Source: Methyloversatilis sp. (GTDB lineage Bacteria > Pseudomonadota > Gammaproteobacteria > Burkholderiales > Rhodocyclaceae). Taken from it: a stretch of DNA of 64,000 nucleotides. The notes under the pieces were generated by a model that saw only the letters and a list, made by a program, of their open reading frames with translations, had not been told where the DNA came from and ran no database searches. Both the position numbers and the translations under genes were made by a program. Shown here piece after piece: positions 22,898-30,581 of the stretch (its first letter is position 1; the number at the start of each line of letters is the position of its first letter). The stretch lies in contig JAGNYW010000009.1 in assembly GCA_017984755.1 (NCBI GenBank), positions 43,794-107,793 of the forward strand, in the 5' to 3' direction.

Positions 22898-23562
22898 TTC
22901 TTGCTCCCTTTTTCCCGCTCGGCCTTTTCCCTGCGGACGCGGGCGAGTTCTTCCTCATCGAGGTAGCGATAAGTGGTGGCTACCGCGTCGAAGCGCAGCA
23001 GACCGTCCTTGCCCGACTCGATGCCGATCGAACCGATGGTGACAATGCGCGAAAGCTTGGCCACATCGCCTGCGAAACTGCCAAGGTCGTGGTAGCCCCC
23101 TGTCACACGCAGCGTGATGGGTAATTCGGCATAGAAATCCTTGACCGATTCAGTACCCGGTCGCCATGTTTCGAACTGCAGGCCGCGGCTAAGACCGGCC
23201 TGGCTTATATCGACAAGAAGCGACTCCATCTCAGCCTTGTTCGGCAGTTGCTTGAGCAGGGCACCGAACGAGCGGTCGATGTCGCTGAGCTGCTGCTGAT
23301 ACTGTTCGAGATTGACCGCTTCTGCCTTCTTCTGCAGCCACTGTTCCTTGAGCGCAATTTCCTGAGCGCGTTTCTGTTCCAGTTCGACCATCAGCGGATC
23401 CCAGAGGAACCACCAGCCGGCTGCGACCGATGCCACAAGAAGCCCGACGAGTACGGCAATTTTCGGTGCTGGAGCCCAGTTGCCTACGTCTTTCGGATCG
23501 GCGTTCCTGAAATCGTCGGCAATGCGCGAGAAGTCAATCTTCGGTAGCTGGATGGACTTCAT
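22894..23562 (-). CDS. pilO: Type IV pilus alignment protein PilO
   Basis: 222-residue bitopic inner-membrane protein. It has a short cytoplasmic N-terminus, one membrane span near residues 34-53 (KIAVLVGLLVASVAAGWWFL), a periplasmic coiled coil (about 55-100) and a ferredoxin-like C-terminal domain (about 110-205). It pairs with PilN to form the alignment subcomplex. The last 20 residues are highly charged (EELARVRREKAEREKGSKK). It overlaps pilN and pilP by four bases. Confidence 0.95.
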   Translation of the reverse strand: MKSIQLPKIDFSRIADDFRNADPKDVGNWAPAPKIAVLVGLLVASVAAGWWFLWDPLMVELEQKRAQEIALKEQWLQKKAEAVNLEQYQQQLSDIDRSFGALLKQLPNKAEMESLLVDISQAGLSRGLQFETWRPGTESVKDFYAELPITLRVTGGYHDLGSFAGDVAKLSRIVTIGSIGIESGKDGLLRFDAVATTYRYLDEEELARVRREKAEREKGSKK

Positions 23563-24143
23563 GTCTTCCTGCCTTTCGCCGCAGGATTCGCCGATTCATC
23601 GATGGCACGCGTGATGAAAAGATCGAGGTTGAATTCGTTCATGCGCCGCTTTCCGACGGTCGAGCCCTTGATTTCAACCAAGGTCGGCCGCTCGAGAAGC
23701 GGCGACGACTCGAGGTTGCGCATCAGACTGGACACGCGCGCATTCGACTGCGCGTAGCCGACCAGATTGATCTTGGCGCCCTGCTGGCTGACCTTCTTGA
23801 TGAATACGCCTTCCGGCACGTTCTTGGCCAATTCATTGAAAAGACCGACCGTTTCCGAACGATTCCCCTGAAGGGATTCGATCACCCGCTTGCGCTGAAG
23901 CAGCGCATCGGTCTGTTCGCGCAAGCGCTTGATTTCATCGATGGACTTGTCGAGCACGGCGATCTCCGTGGTCAGGAACGCATTCTTCGCATCCTGCGCA
24001 GAAACGTACCCGCCGATCACGCCATTCACCAATGCCACGAGCAAACCGCCAACCAAGAGCGTCGCGCCCGCGAGCGCAGAGAACTGTTGCCGCCTGGCTT
24101 TCCGCTTTTCCTCGCGATGCGGCAGCAGGTTGATACGAATCAT
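23559..24143 (-). CDS. pilN: Type IV pilus assembly protein PilN
   Basis: 194-residue inner-membrane protein. The N-terminus MIRINLLPHRE is the conserved cytoplasmic tail that inserts into PilM. One membrane span (about residues 22-46) is followed by a coiled coil (about 50-95, with LREQTDALLQRKRVIESL) and a ferredoxin-like domain that dimerises with PilO. Four-base overlaps with pilM and pilO. Confidence 0.95.
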   Translation of the reverse strand: MIRINLLPHREEKRKARRQQFSALAGATLLVGGLLVALVNGVIGGYVSAQDAKNAFLTTEIAVLDKSIDEIKRLREQTDALLQRKRVIESLQGNRSETVGLFNELAKNVPEGVFIKKVSQQGAKINLVGYAQSNARVSSLMRNLESSPLLERPTLVEIKGSTVGKRRMNEFNLDLFITRAIDESANPAAKGRKT

Positions 24144-25219
24144 GCGTCGAACCTCCTCAGCGCAAGACCGCAGGCGACCAGCAGCGACGGGGCATCCTGA
24201 CTCAGGCGCTTGGCGGTCACGGCCGGCGAAAGCTGCATGTCCACAAAGGGATTCGCGATACGAGTTTCGACCTGGGTCCGGTTCGCGACCACCTCATCCA
24301 GCCCGGGAATGACGGCACATCCGCCCGCCAGCACGATGTGATCGACGCTGTTGTACTGCGTCGAGGTGAAGAAGAACTGCAGCGCGCGCGAAACCTCGAG
24401 TGCAAGGTTATCCATGAAGGGACGCAGAAGATCGTTTTCGAAATTCTCGGGCAGCGTGTTCGAGCGCTTCGCGGCTTCGGCCTCTTCGGGACTCATGCCG
24501 TAGTTGCGCATGATGTCCTGCGTAAGCTGATAACCACCGAAAGCCTGTTCGCGGGAATAGACAGGTTGATCGTTACGGAAAATGATTACATTCATCACAT
24601 TCGCACCGACATCGACAAGCACGATATTGGTGTCTCGACCGCCGTCCGGGAGCTGTTTTTCAACCAGTTCGAAGGCGGACTGTGCGGCGTAGGATTCGAC
24701 GTCGACCACCACCGCGCGAAGCCCCGCCGCCTCGGCGATCGCAACCCTGTCTTCGACCTTTTCCTTGCGCGACGCGGCGATCAGCACCTCGACCTCGTCC
24801 GGACTGCCGGGCGCGGGGCCGACCACCTGGAAATCAAGATTGACTTCGTCGAGCTGGAATGGAATGTACTGATTGGCTTCCGATTCAACCAGCACCTCGA
24901 GCTCCTGCTCGCGCTGGTTCGCCGGAACAATGATCTTCTTCGTGATGACCGCGGCTGCTGGAAGCGCCAACGCCACGTTGCGGGTTGACGTACCCATCCG
25001 CTTCCAGGCACGCCGGACCGCGTCCGCGACGTCGTCGAGCTTCGCGATGTTGCCGTCCACCACGGAATCACGCGGCAGATTTTCGGTCGCATAGCGCTCG
25101 ATGCGGTGCTCGCCTTTCGCTGTCTTGGACAGCTCGACCAGCTTGACCGCCGAGGACGACACGTCCAACCCCAACAAAGGGCGCGCTCCCGGGTTAAAAA
25201 TCGACAGGTCGAAGGCCAA
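24140..25219 (-). CDS. pilM: Type IV pilus actin-like ATPase PilM
   Basis: 359-residue cytoplasmic actin-fold protein (ASKHA family) that binds the PilN tail and connects to the pilus motor. Phosphate-binding segments LLGLDVSSSAVKLVEL near the N-terminus, VLVDVGANVMNVI and VLAGGCAVIPGLDE are seen. The start is TTG at 25219, preceded by AAAAGGAAAAAG, a good ribosome site; no ATG fits. First gene of pilMNOPQ, divergent from the penicillin-binding protein gene as is usual in proteobacteria. Confidence 0.95.
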   Translation of the reverse strand: MAFDLSIFNPGARPLLGLDVSSSAVKLVELSKTAKGEHRIERYATENLPRDSVVDGNIAKLDDVADAVRRAWKRMGTSTRNVALALPAAAVITKKIIVPANQREQELEVLVESEANQYIPFQLDEVNLDFQVVGPAPGSPDEVEVLIAASRKEKVEDRVAIAEAAGLRAVVVDVESYAAQSAFELVEKQLPDGGRDTNIVLVDVGANVMNVIIFRNDQPVYSREQAFGGYQLTQDIMRNYGMSPEEAEAAKRSNTLPENFENDLLRPFMDNLALEVSRALQFFFTSTQYNSVDHIVLAGGCAVIPGLDEVVANRTQVETRIANPFVDMQLSPAVTAKRLSQDAPSLLVACGLALRRFDA

Positions 25220-25348
25220 GCTTTTTCCTTTTAAGACAGTGGATTAGACCCATTACTGACAAATTACATTAAGATGCTAGCAGCAAGGTATCGACAAGTA
25301 AACAAATTTTGGGTATGCGCGAAAGGCGGGTTCCGGTGACCTGCCGGC

Positions 25349-25354
25349 TATAAT
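25349..25354 (+). promoter_or_regulatory. Consensus -10 box before the penicillin-binding protein gene
   Basis: TATAAT, a perfect -10 hexamer, in the pilM/PBP divergent interval. The -35 is poor. If used, transcription starts near 25361, which argues against translation from TTG 25364 and in favour of TTG 25388. Confidence 0.55.
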
Positions 25355-25387
25355 CCCGGCTCGTTGTCCGTCCGGAAACTCGCCCTC

Positions 25388-27838
25388 TTGCCCCCCGCTC
25401 TCCGCTGGTTCATATACCCGGTAACCGCCGTATTCGGCCTGTTGCTGATCGGTGCCGCACTCGCACTGATCACGTTTCTGCTCGCCTATCCGCAACTGCC
25501 TTCGCTCGACATACTGACCGACTACCGTCCCAAGATCCCGTTGCGCATATACAGCGCCGACATGCAGCTGATCGGCGAATTCGGGGAAGAACGCCGCTCG
25601 GTCGTGCCGATCGCGGACGTACCCGAATCGCTGAAGCAGGCCATCATCGCCGCCGAAGACGAGCGCTTCTACAAGCACTCGGGCATCGACTACGTCGGCA
25701 TCGCACGCGCCGCAGTGTCCAACCTGACAAGCAGTGGCCGCAGCCAGGGTGCCAGTACGATCACCATGCAGGTGGCGCGCAACTTCTTCCTGTCCAGCGA
25801 GCGAACCCTGCGCCGCAAAGTCTATGAGGCACTGCTCGCATTCAAAATCGAGAACAGCCTCACAAAAGATCAGATACTCGAGCTCTACATCAACCAGATC
25901 TTTCTGGGACAGCGTGCTTATGGCTTCGCTGCCGCCTCCACAGCCTATTTCGGCAAAAACCTTGCGGACCTTAGCGTCGCAGAATCCGCGATGCTCGCGG
26001 GGCTGCCCAAAGCCCCCTCGAAATACAATCCAGTGGTCAATCCGAAGCGCGCTGCGCTGCGTCAGGCCTACGTGTTGCGGCGCATGACGCAACTTGGCTT
26101 CATCGATGAAGCCCAGCGCGTGGAGGCGCTGGCACAGGAGCTGAAAGTGCGGCGCGACGGCGCATTTTCCGAGCAGCGCGCGGACTTCGTCGCCGAAATG
26201 GCGCGACAGATTGCGGTCGAGCGATTTCAGGAAGACGCCTACACGCTCGGACTGCGGGTCATCACCACCGTGCGCCGGGCTGATCAGCAGGCGGCGATCG
26301 CCGCCGTGCGCAAGGGTGTCCTCGATTACGACCGCCGCCACGGCTATCGCGGCGCCGAGGCCTTCATCGACATGAAGGATGTGCGCACCGACGACGACGA
26401 GGTGCTCGACGACTTGCTGCTGGACGTTCCGGATGCAGCCGGACTGCATGCCGCAGTCGTGCTCGCAGCGAGTCCGGATTCAGTCAAGGTTTACAAGCGT
26501 GGGGGTGAAGTGCTGACCTTGGGCAGCAATTCCATACGGTTCGCGCGCTCGATGCTCGACGACAAGGCGCCACCGACTCGACGGCTGCGTCGAGGCGCAC
26601 TGATCCGCATCATGCCGGACGCCAAGCTCGGCTGGGTCATCGCACAGATGCCGGAGGTCGAGGCTGCGCTGGTGTCGCTCGACAGCGCGGACGGAGCCGT
26701 TCGTGCCCTGGTCGGCGGATTCGATTTCAACCGCAGCAAATTCAACCACGTCACACAAGGCTGGCGGCAGCCTGGATCGAGCTTCAAACCCTTCATCTAC
26801 TCGGCCGCGCTAGAAAAGGGCTATTCGCCGGCTACCGTGGAAGAGGATCTTCCCTTGATCGTCTCGGCCGCCGATACCGGCAGCCAGAGCTGGCAGCCGA
26901 AGAACTACGACGGCAAGTATGACGGACCGATGTCGCTGCGCACAGCGCTGGCCAAGTCCAAGAACATGGTGTCGATCCGGATATTGCGATCGATCGGACC
27001 GCGCTATGCGCAGGATTACATCAGCCGCTTCGGTTTCGATGCAGCGCGCCATCCGCCCTACCTGACCATGGCGCTCGGCGCCGGCTCCGTCACGCCATGG
27101 CAGATGGCGTCAGCCTATGCCGTGTTCGCAAACGGCGGCTTCCGCGTCGAGCCCTATGTGGTCAGCCAGATCACCGACAACGCCGGCCACGTGCTTGCGC
27201 GCTTCACGCCCACGCGCGCGGGCGACGAATCATTGCGCGTTATCGACGCCCGAAACGCCTACCTGATGGACAGCCTGATGCAGGACGTCGTACGCCGCGG
27301 TACCGCAACGCGCGCGCTGACGCTCAAGCGCAGCGATCTTGCCGGCAAGACAGGCACCACCAACGATTATCTGGACGCCTGGTTCTGCGGCTATCAGCCA
27401 TCGCATGTGGCCGTTGCGTGGATAGGTTTCGACACGCCGCGCACGCTCGGCAAGGGGGAAACAGGCGGATCGGCTGCGCTGCCGATGTGGGTGGACTACA
27501 TGCGTCACGCACTGAGCCGCGTCGTGGAACAGCGGCTGCCACTGCCGGACGGACTGATCAGCATCAGTGCGGGAGCGGATTTACAAGGCAACCCGCGCAC
27601 CGACCTGATGTACGAGGAACAACTGCCCCCGTCGCCGGAATCGATTCCCCCCGAGCCGGAAGGTCCCGCCTCCGAGGGCGAAATCGTGCCCGAACCGGCG
27701 ATCCCGCGTCCTTCACCGGCACCCGCAACACCTGCGGCACCCTCACCCTCCGGTCACATCGTACCCGGCGCTGCCAGCCTGCCGGCAGAGAGCATGGTCA
27801 GCCCGTCAGGGAAATCGGCTCGCCAGCTTGCTGGCTGA
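25388..27838 (+). CDS. mrcA: Class A penicillin-binding protein (PBP1a family)
   Basis: Bifunctional peptidoglycan synthase, about 816 residues from the preferred TTG start (TTG 25364 would add eight residues but lies only ten bases from the -10 box). One N-terminal membrane span (about 8-35). The GT51 glycosyltransferase domain holds the catalytic Glu in AAEDERFYKHSG, GASTITMQVARN and the following helix. The transpeptidase domain has S464-S-F-K467, SKN, and K654-T-G. A Pro/Glu-rich low-complexity tail follows after about residue 745. Divergent from pilMNOPQ, a conserved proteobacterial arrangement. Its 3' end overlaps the cyaY 3' end by 41 bases. Confidence 0.95.
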   Translation: MPPALRWFIYPVTAVFGLLLIGAALALITFLLAYPQLPSLDILTDYRPKIPLRIYSADMQLIGEFGEERRSVVPIADVPESLKQAIIAAEDERFYKHSGIDYVGIARAAVSNLTSSGRSQGASTITMQVARNFFLSSERTLRRKVYEALLAFKIENSLTKDQILELYINQIFLGQRAYGFAAASTAYFGKNLADLSVAESAMLAGLPKAPSKYNPVVNPKRAALRQAYVLRRMTQLGFIDEAQRVEALAQELKVRRDGAFSEQRADFVAEMARQIAVERFQEDAYTLGLRVITTVRRADQQAAIAAVRKGVLDYDRRHGYRGAEAFIDMKDVRTDDDEVLDDLLLDVPDAAGLHAAVVLAASPDSVKVYKRGGEVLTLGSNSIRFARSMLDDKAPPTRRLRRGALIRIMPDAKLGWVIAQMPEVEAALVSLDSADGAVRALVGGFDFNRSKFNHVTQGWRQPGSSFKPFIYSAALEKGYSPATVEEDLPLIVSAADTGSQSWQPKNYDGKYDGPMSLRTALAKSKNMVSIRILRSIGPRYAQDYISRFGFDAARHPPYLTMALGAGSVTPWQMASAYAVFANGGFRVEPYVVSQITDNAGHVLARFTPTRAGDESLRVIDARNAYLMDSLMQDVVRRGTATRALTLKRSDLAGKTGTTNDYLDAWFCGYQPSHVAVAWIGFDTPRTLGKGETGGSAALPMWVDYMRHALSRVVEQRLPLPDGLISISAGADLQGNPRTDLMYEEQLPPSPESIPPEPEGPASEGEIVPEPAIPRPSPAPATPAAPSPSGHIVPGAASLPAESMVSPSGKSARQLAG

Positions 27839-28118
27839 GGAGGGTTTCCAGTGTCTGCATCAGTTCCGCACCATTGCGAGTGCCGACCCAGCGACCGTTG
27901 TCGGCACGAAAATGAAAACCGCCGGAGCGCGCTGCGACCCAGATTTCCTGAGCCACACCATGGCGATTGATCACCATCTTCGAGCCGTTGTCGAATTCCA
28001 GTTCAAGCACGCCACCAGCCTGAAGTTCGAAATCGATATCGGCACCGCTGCGTTCGATGGCCTGTTCAATTGCAGCCAGCGTTGCATCGGCCAATTTGTT
28101 AAATTCACTCTCGTTCAT
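27798..28118 (-). CDS. cyaY: Iron donor/frataxin homologue CyaY
   Basis: 106-residue frataxin family protein that binds iron and modulates Fe-S cluster assembly on IscS. Starts MNESEFNKLADATLAAIEQAIE with an acidic first helix, then the beta sheet with GVLELEFDNGSKMVINRH, QEIWVAARSGGFHF and the C-terminal helix. Start ATG 28118 lies only 16 bases from the divergent lptM start. Its 3' end overlaps the PBP gene tail in convergent orientation. Confidence 0.93.
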   Translation of the reverse strand: MNESEFNKLADATLAAIEQAIERSGADIDFELQAGGVLELEFDNGSKMVINRHGVAQEIWVAARSGGFHFRADNGRWVGTRNGAELMQTLETLLSQQAGEPISLTG

Positions 28119-28134
28119 ATTCCGGCCACCAGAC

Positions 28135-28299
28135 ATGTTTTCCAGCCCGCTCGCGCGCATCGTCGCCTTGACACTGATCCTCGCCGGTTGCGGCACCAAG
28201 GGCCCGCTCACCCTGCCGCCGAAAGATGCCGCCAGGCCGCCGGCGAGCAAAGCACCCGCCGCGGTTCAACCGGATGATAACAAGGTGAAAGCGCAATGA
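28135..28299 (+). CDS. lptM: LptM-like small lipoprotein
   Basis: 54-residue lipoprotein: signal peptide MFSSPLARIVALTLILAGC with lipobox LAGC, then GTKGPLTLPPKD, which is the LptM (YifL) signature, and an Ala/Pro-rich tail. In E. coli LptM helps LptD disulfide maturation at the outer membrane. Located directly before lysA with ATGA overlap, the usual place of this gene next to cyaY and lysA. Confidence 0.85.
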   Translation: MFSSPLARIVALTLILAGCGTKGPLTLPPKDAARPPASKAPAAVQPDDNKVKAQ

Positions 28300-29537
28300 A
28301 GCACTTCGAAATCCGCGCTGGCGCCCTGTTTGCCGAGGACGTGCCGCTGGAGAGCGTCGCCGCGGAGTACGGTACGCCGACCTTCGTCTACTCGCGCGCG
28401 GCACTCGTATCGGCTCATGCCGGTTACACGGCTGCGCTGGCCGGACGCGATTCGATGCTCTGTTATGCGGTCAAGTCGAATTCGAATCTGGCCATCATGA
28501 ACGTGTTTGCGCGCCTGGGCACCGGCTTCGACATCGTGTCGGGCGGCGAGCTGTCGCGCGTGCTCGCGGCCGGCGGCGACCCGGGGAAAGTCGTGTTCTC
28601 CGGCGTCGGCAAGACGCGCGACGAAATGCGCGCCGCGCTGACGCAGGGCATCTACTGCTTCAACGTCGAGTCAGAGGCCGAGCTCTACCGCCTGGCCGAA
28701 GTCGCCGGCAGCCTGGGCAAGCGCGCGCCGATCGCGCTGCGGGTCAATCCGGATGTCGATCCGAAGACGCACCCCTACATTTCCACCGGACTGAAGTGCA
28801 ACAAGTTCGGTGTGCCGATCACTGGCGCGCACGCGCTTTATCGTACCGCCGCAGAACTGCCGCAACTGGAAATCCGCGGCATCGCCTGCCACATCGGTTC
28901 GCAGCTGCTCGACCCGGCGCCAGTGGCGGAGGCGGCCGCCAAGGTGGTCGCGCTGGCCGAAGCACTGAATCGTGACGGCATCGAACTGCGTCACCTCGAT
29001 CTCGGCGGTGGTCTGGGCATCCGCTATGACGACGAAGACGTGCCGAGCACGCAGCACTACCTCGCACCGCTGCTCGAAGTACTGACCGGACGAAAGGAAC
29101 GACTGCTGCTCGAACCCGGCCGCTCGCTGGTCGGCAACGCCGGTGTGCTGCTGTCGAGAGTCGAGTACCTCAAGCGCGGCGAAGACCGCAACTTCGCGAT
29201 CATCGACGCTGCGATGAACGATCTCGCGCGTCCGGCACTGTATGACGCCTGGCACCGCATCGCCGAGGTGAAGCCGCGCGGCAGAGTCGAGCGCTACGAC
29301 GTCGTCGGTCCGGTGTGCGAAAGCGGCGACTTCCTCGGACGGGCGCGGGATCTGGCGATCGAGGAGTCGGATCTGGTCGCCATTTTTTCGGCAGGCGCCT
29401 ACGGCATGACCATGAGCTCCAATTACAACACCCGCCCGCGCGCAGCCGAAGTGATGGTCGATGGTGCGGCGTGCCACTTGATCCGCGAACGCGAGCGGGT
29501 CGAGGACCTTTACGCCGGCGAACGCCTGCTGCCGTGA
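28296..29537 (+). CDS. lysA: Diaminopimelate decarboxylase LysA
   Basis: Final step of lysine biosynthesis. 413-residue PLP enzyme of the alanine racemase-like fold III. Lys60 in CYAVKSNSN is the PLP Schiff-base residue; HIGSQL, GGGLGIRY, and EPGRSLVGNAG are the phosphate and substrate motifs; CESGDFLGR carries the catalytic Cys of the partner subunit; AYGMTMSSNYN closes the site. The ATG overlaps the lptM stop by four bases, so coupling is likely. hslR follows after four bases. Confidence 0.97.
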   Translation: MKHFEIRAGALFAEDVPLESVAAEYGTPTFVYSRAALVSAHAGYTAALAGRDSMLCYAVKSNSNLAIMNVFARLGTGFDIVSGGELSRVLAAGGDPGKVVFSGVGKTRDEMRAALTQGIYCFNVESEAELYRLAEVAGSLGKRAPIALRVNPDVDPKTHPYISTGLKCNKFGVPITGAHALYRTAAELPQLEIRGIACHIGSQLLDPAPVAEAAAKVVALAEALNRDGIELRHLDLGGGLGIRYDDEDVPSTQHYLAPLLEVLTGRKERLLLEPGRSLVGNAGVLLSRVEYLKRGEDRNFAIIDAAMNDLARPALYDAWHRIAEVKPRGRVERYDVVGPVCESGDFLGRARDLAIEESDLVAIFSAGAYGMTMSSNYNTRPRAAEVMVDGAACHLIRERERVEDLYAGERLLP

Positions 29538-29541
29538 TGCG

Positions 29542-29955
29542 ATGAGCCGCCCCGAAGACGACGCCCGCGAACGACTGCGCCTCGACAAGTGGCTGTGGGC
29601 GGCCCGCTTCTACAAGACGCGCACGCTCGCATCCGACGCCATCGACGCCGGGCGCATCCAGCTCAACGAGGCACGCGCCAAACCGTCGCGCGAGGTGCGC
29701 GTGGGCGACCGGCTCGACATCCAGACTGGTGAAGTCCTTTACACCGTCATCGTGCGTGCGCTGTCCGGTCGCCGCGGTCCTGCCGAAGACGCGCGCACGC
29801 TTTACGAAGAAACCCCGGAAAGCATTGCAGCCCGCGAAGCCGCGCGGGAGCTGCGCCGCATCCAGCCGGAGCCGTCGCAGAGCCTGCACGGCCGGCCGAC
29901 CAAAACCCAGCGCCGCGAGATCGACCGCCTTCGATCACGCATGCGCGGGGAATGA
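29542..29955 (+). CDS. hslR: Heat-shock RNA-binding S4 domain protein (Hsp15 family)
   Basis: 137-residue protein with an S4 RNA-binding domain at about residues 12-60 (RLDKWLWAARFYKTRTLASDAI) and a basic C-terminal helix (GRPTKTQRREIDRLR), the HslR/Hsp15 layout. Hsp15 binds 50S subunits that carry stalled nascent chains and helps recycle them. Starts four bases after lysA and likely shares its transcript. Confidence 0.9.
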   Translation: MSRPEDDARERLRLDKWLWAARFYKTRTLASDAIDAGRIQLNEARAKPSREVRVGDRLDIQTGEVLYTVIVRALSGRRGPAEDARTLYEETPESIAAREAARELRRIQPEPSQSLHGRPTKTQRREIDRLRSRMRGE

Positions 29956-29992
29956 ATACCCCCGGATTTCAACCGCAGGAAAAGGAAAAGCA

Positions 29993-30529
29993 ATGTCCCA
30001 GCGTATCGTGATGAAGATCGGCGAAGCCACCGTGTTCGCCAGGGAAGGCCAGTTCACCGACGCGATGCCGGAGATCGTCATCGGCTCGATCGACGGCCCG
30101 GTCGGCCAGGCTTTCGCGCAGATGATGGGTCAGACGGCCGGTCACACCCGCATGCTGGCGGTGCGCGACTGCAACCAGATGGCCAAGCCGGCCACCATGA
30201 TGGTACCCAAAGTGACGATCAAGAATTCCCGCACGGTCGAACTGCTGGGCGGCGTGGTGCAGTCGGCCACGGCGGATGCCGTCGTCGATTCCGTGTCGGA
30301 GGGCGTCATCCCGAAGGAACTGGTCGATGAGCTGGTCATCATCGATCTGGTGTGGCTGGATCCGAACGCAGTCAAGGACCCGAACCTCGACATGAAGGAC
30401 CTGTACCGCACCAACTACGAAGCGATGAAGCTGGCCATACGCCGGGCAATGACCGGCCAGCCCACGATGGATGAGCTCATCGCCAACCGTCACAAGATCA
30501 AGCATTGCATGTACGACCCGGAAGCCTGA
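29993..30529 (+). CDS. Formaldehyde-activating enzyme (Fae) homologue lacking the catalytic histidine
   Basis: 178 residues. Fae condenses formaldehyde with tetrahydromethanopterin in methylotrophs. The family core is recognisable: GSIDGPVGQAFAQMM, KPATMMVPKVTIKN, AVVDSVSEGVIPKELVDEL, NYEAMKLAIRRAMTGQP. Where true Fae has AHIDLIIG with the catalytic His, this protein has AMPEIVIG, placing Met25 there. So formaldehyde condensation as in Fae is doubtful; it may be a Fae-like paralogue (Fae2/Fae3 type) with binding or regulatory work. Strong ribosome site GGAAAAGGAAAAG before ATG 29993. Follows hslR by 37 bp. No other methylotrophy gene is nearby. Confidence 0.8.
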   Translation: MSQRIVMKIGEATVFAREGQFTDAMPEIVIGSIDGPVGQAFAQMMGQTAGHTRMLAVRDCNQMAKPATMMVPKVTIKNSRTVELLGGVVQSATADAVVDSVSEGVIPKELVDELVIIDLVWLDPNAVKDPNLDMKDLYRTNYEAMKLAIRRAMTGQPTMDELIANRHKIKHCMYDPEA

Positions 30530-30581
30530 TCCGCCAACTTTCCCTGCCGTCCCGCAGGCGGCCGCAAGGCCGCTTTGTTCA

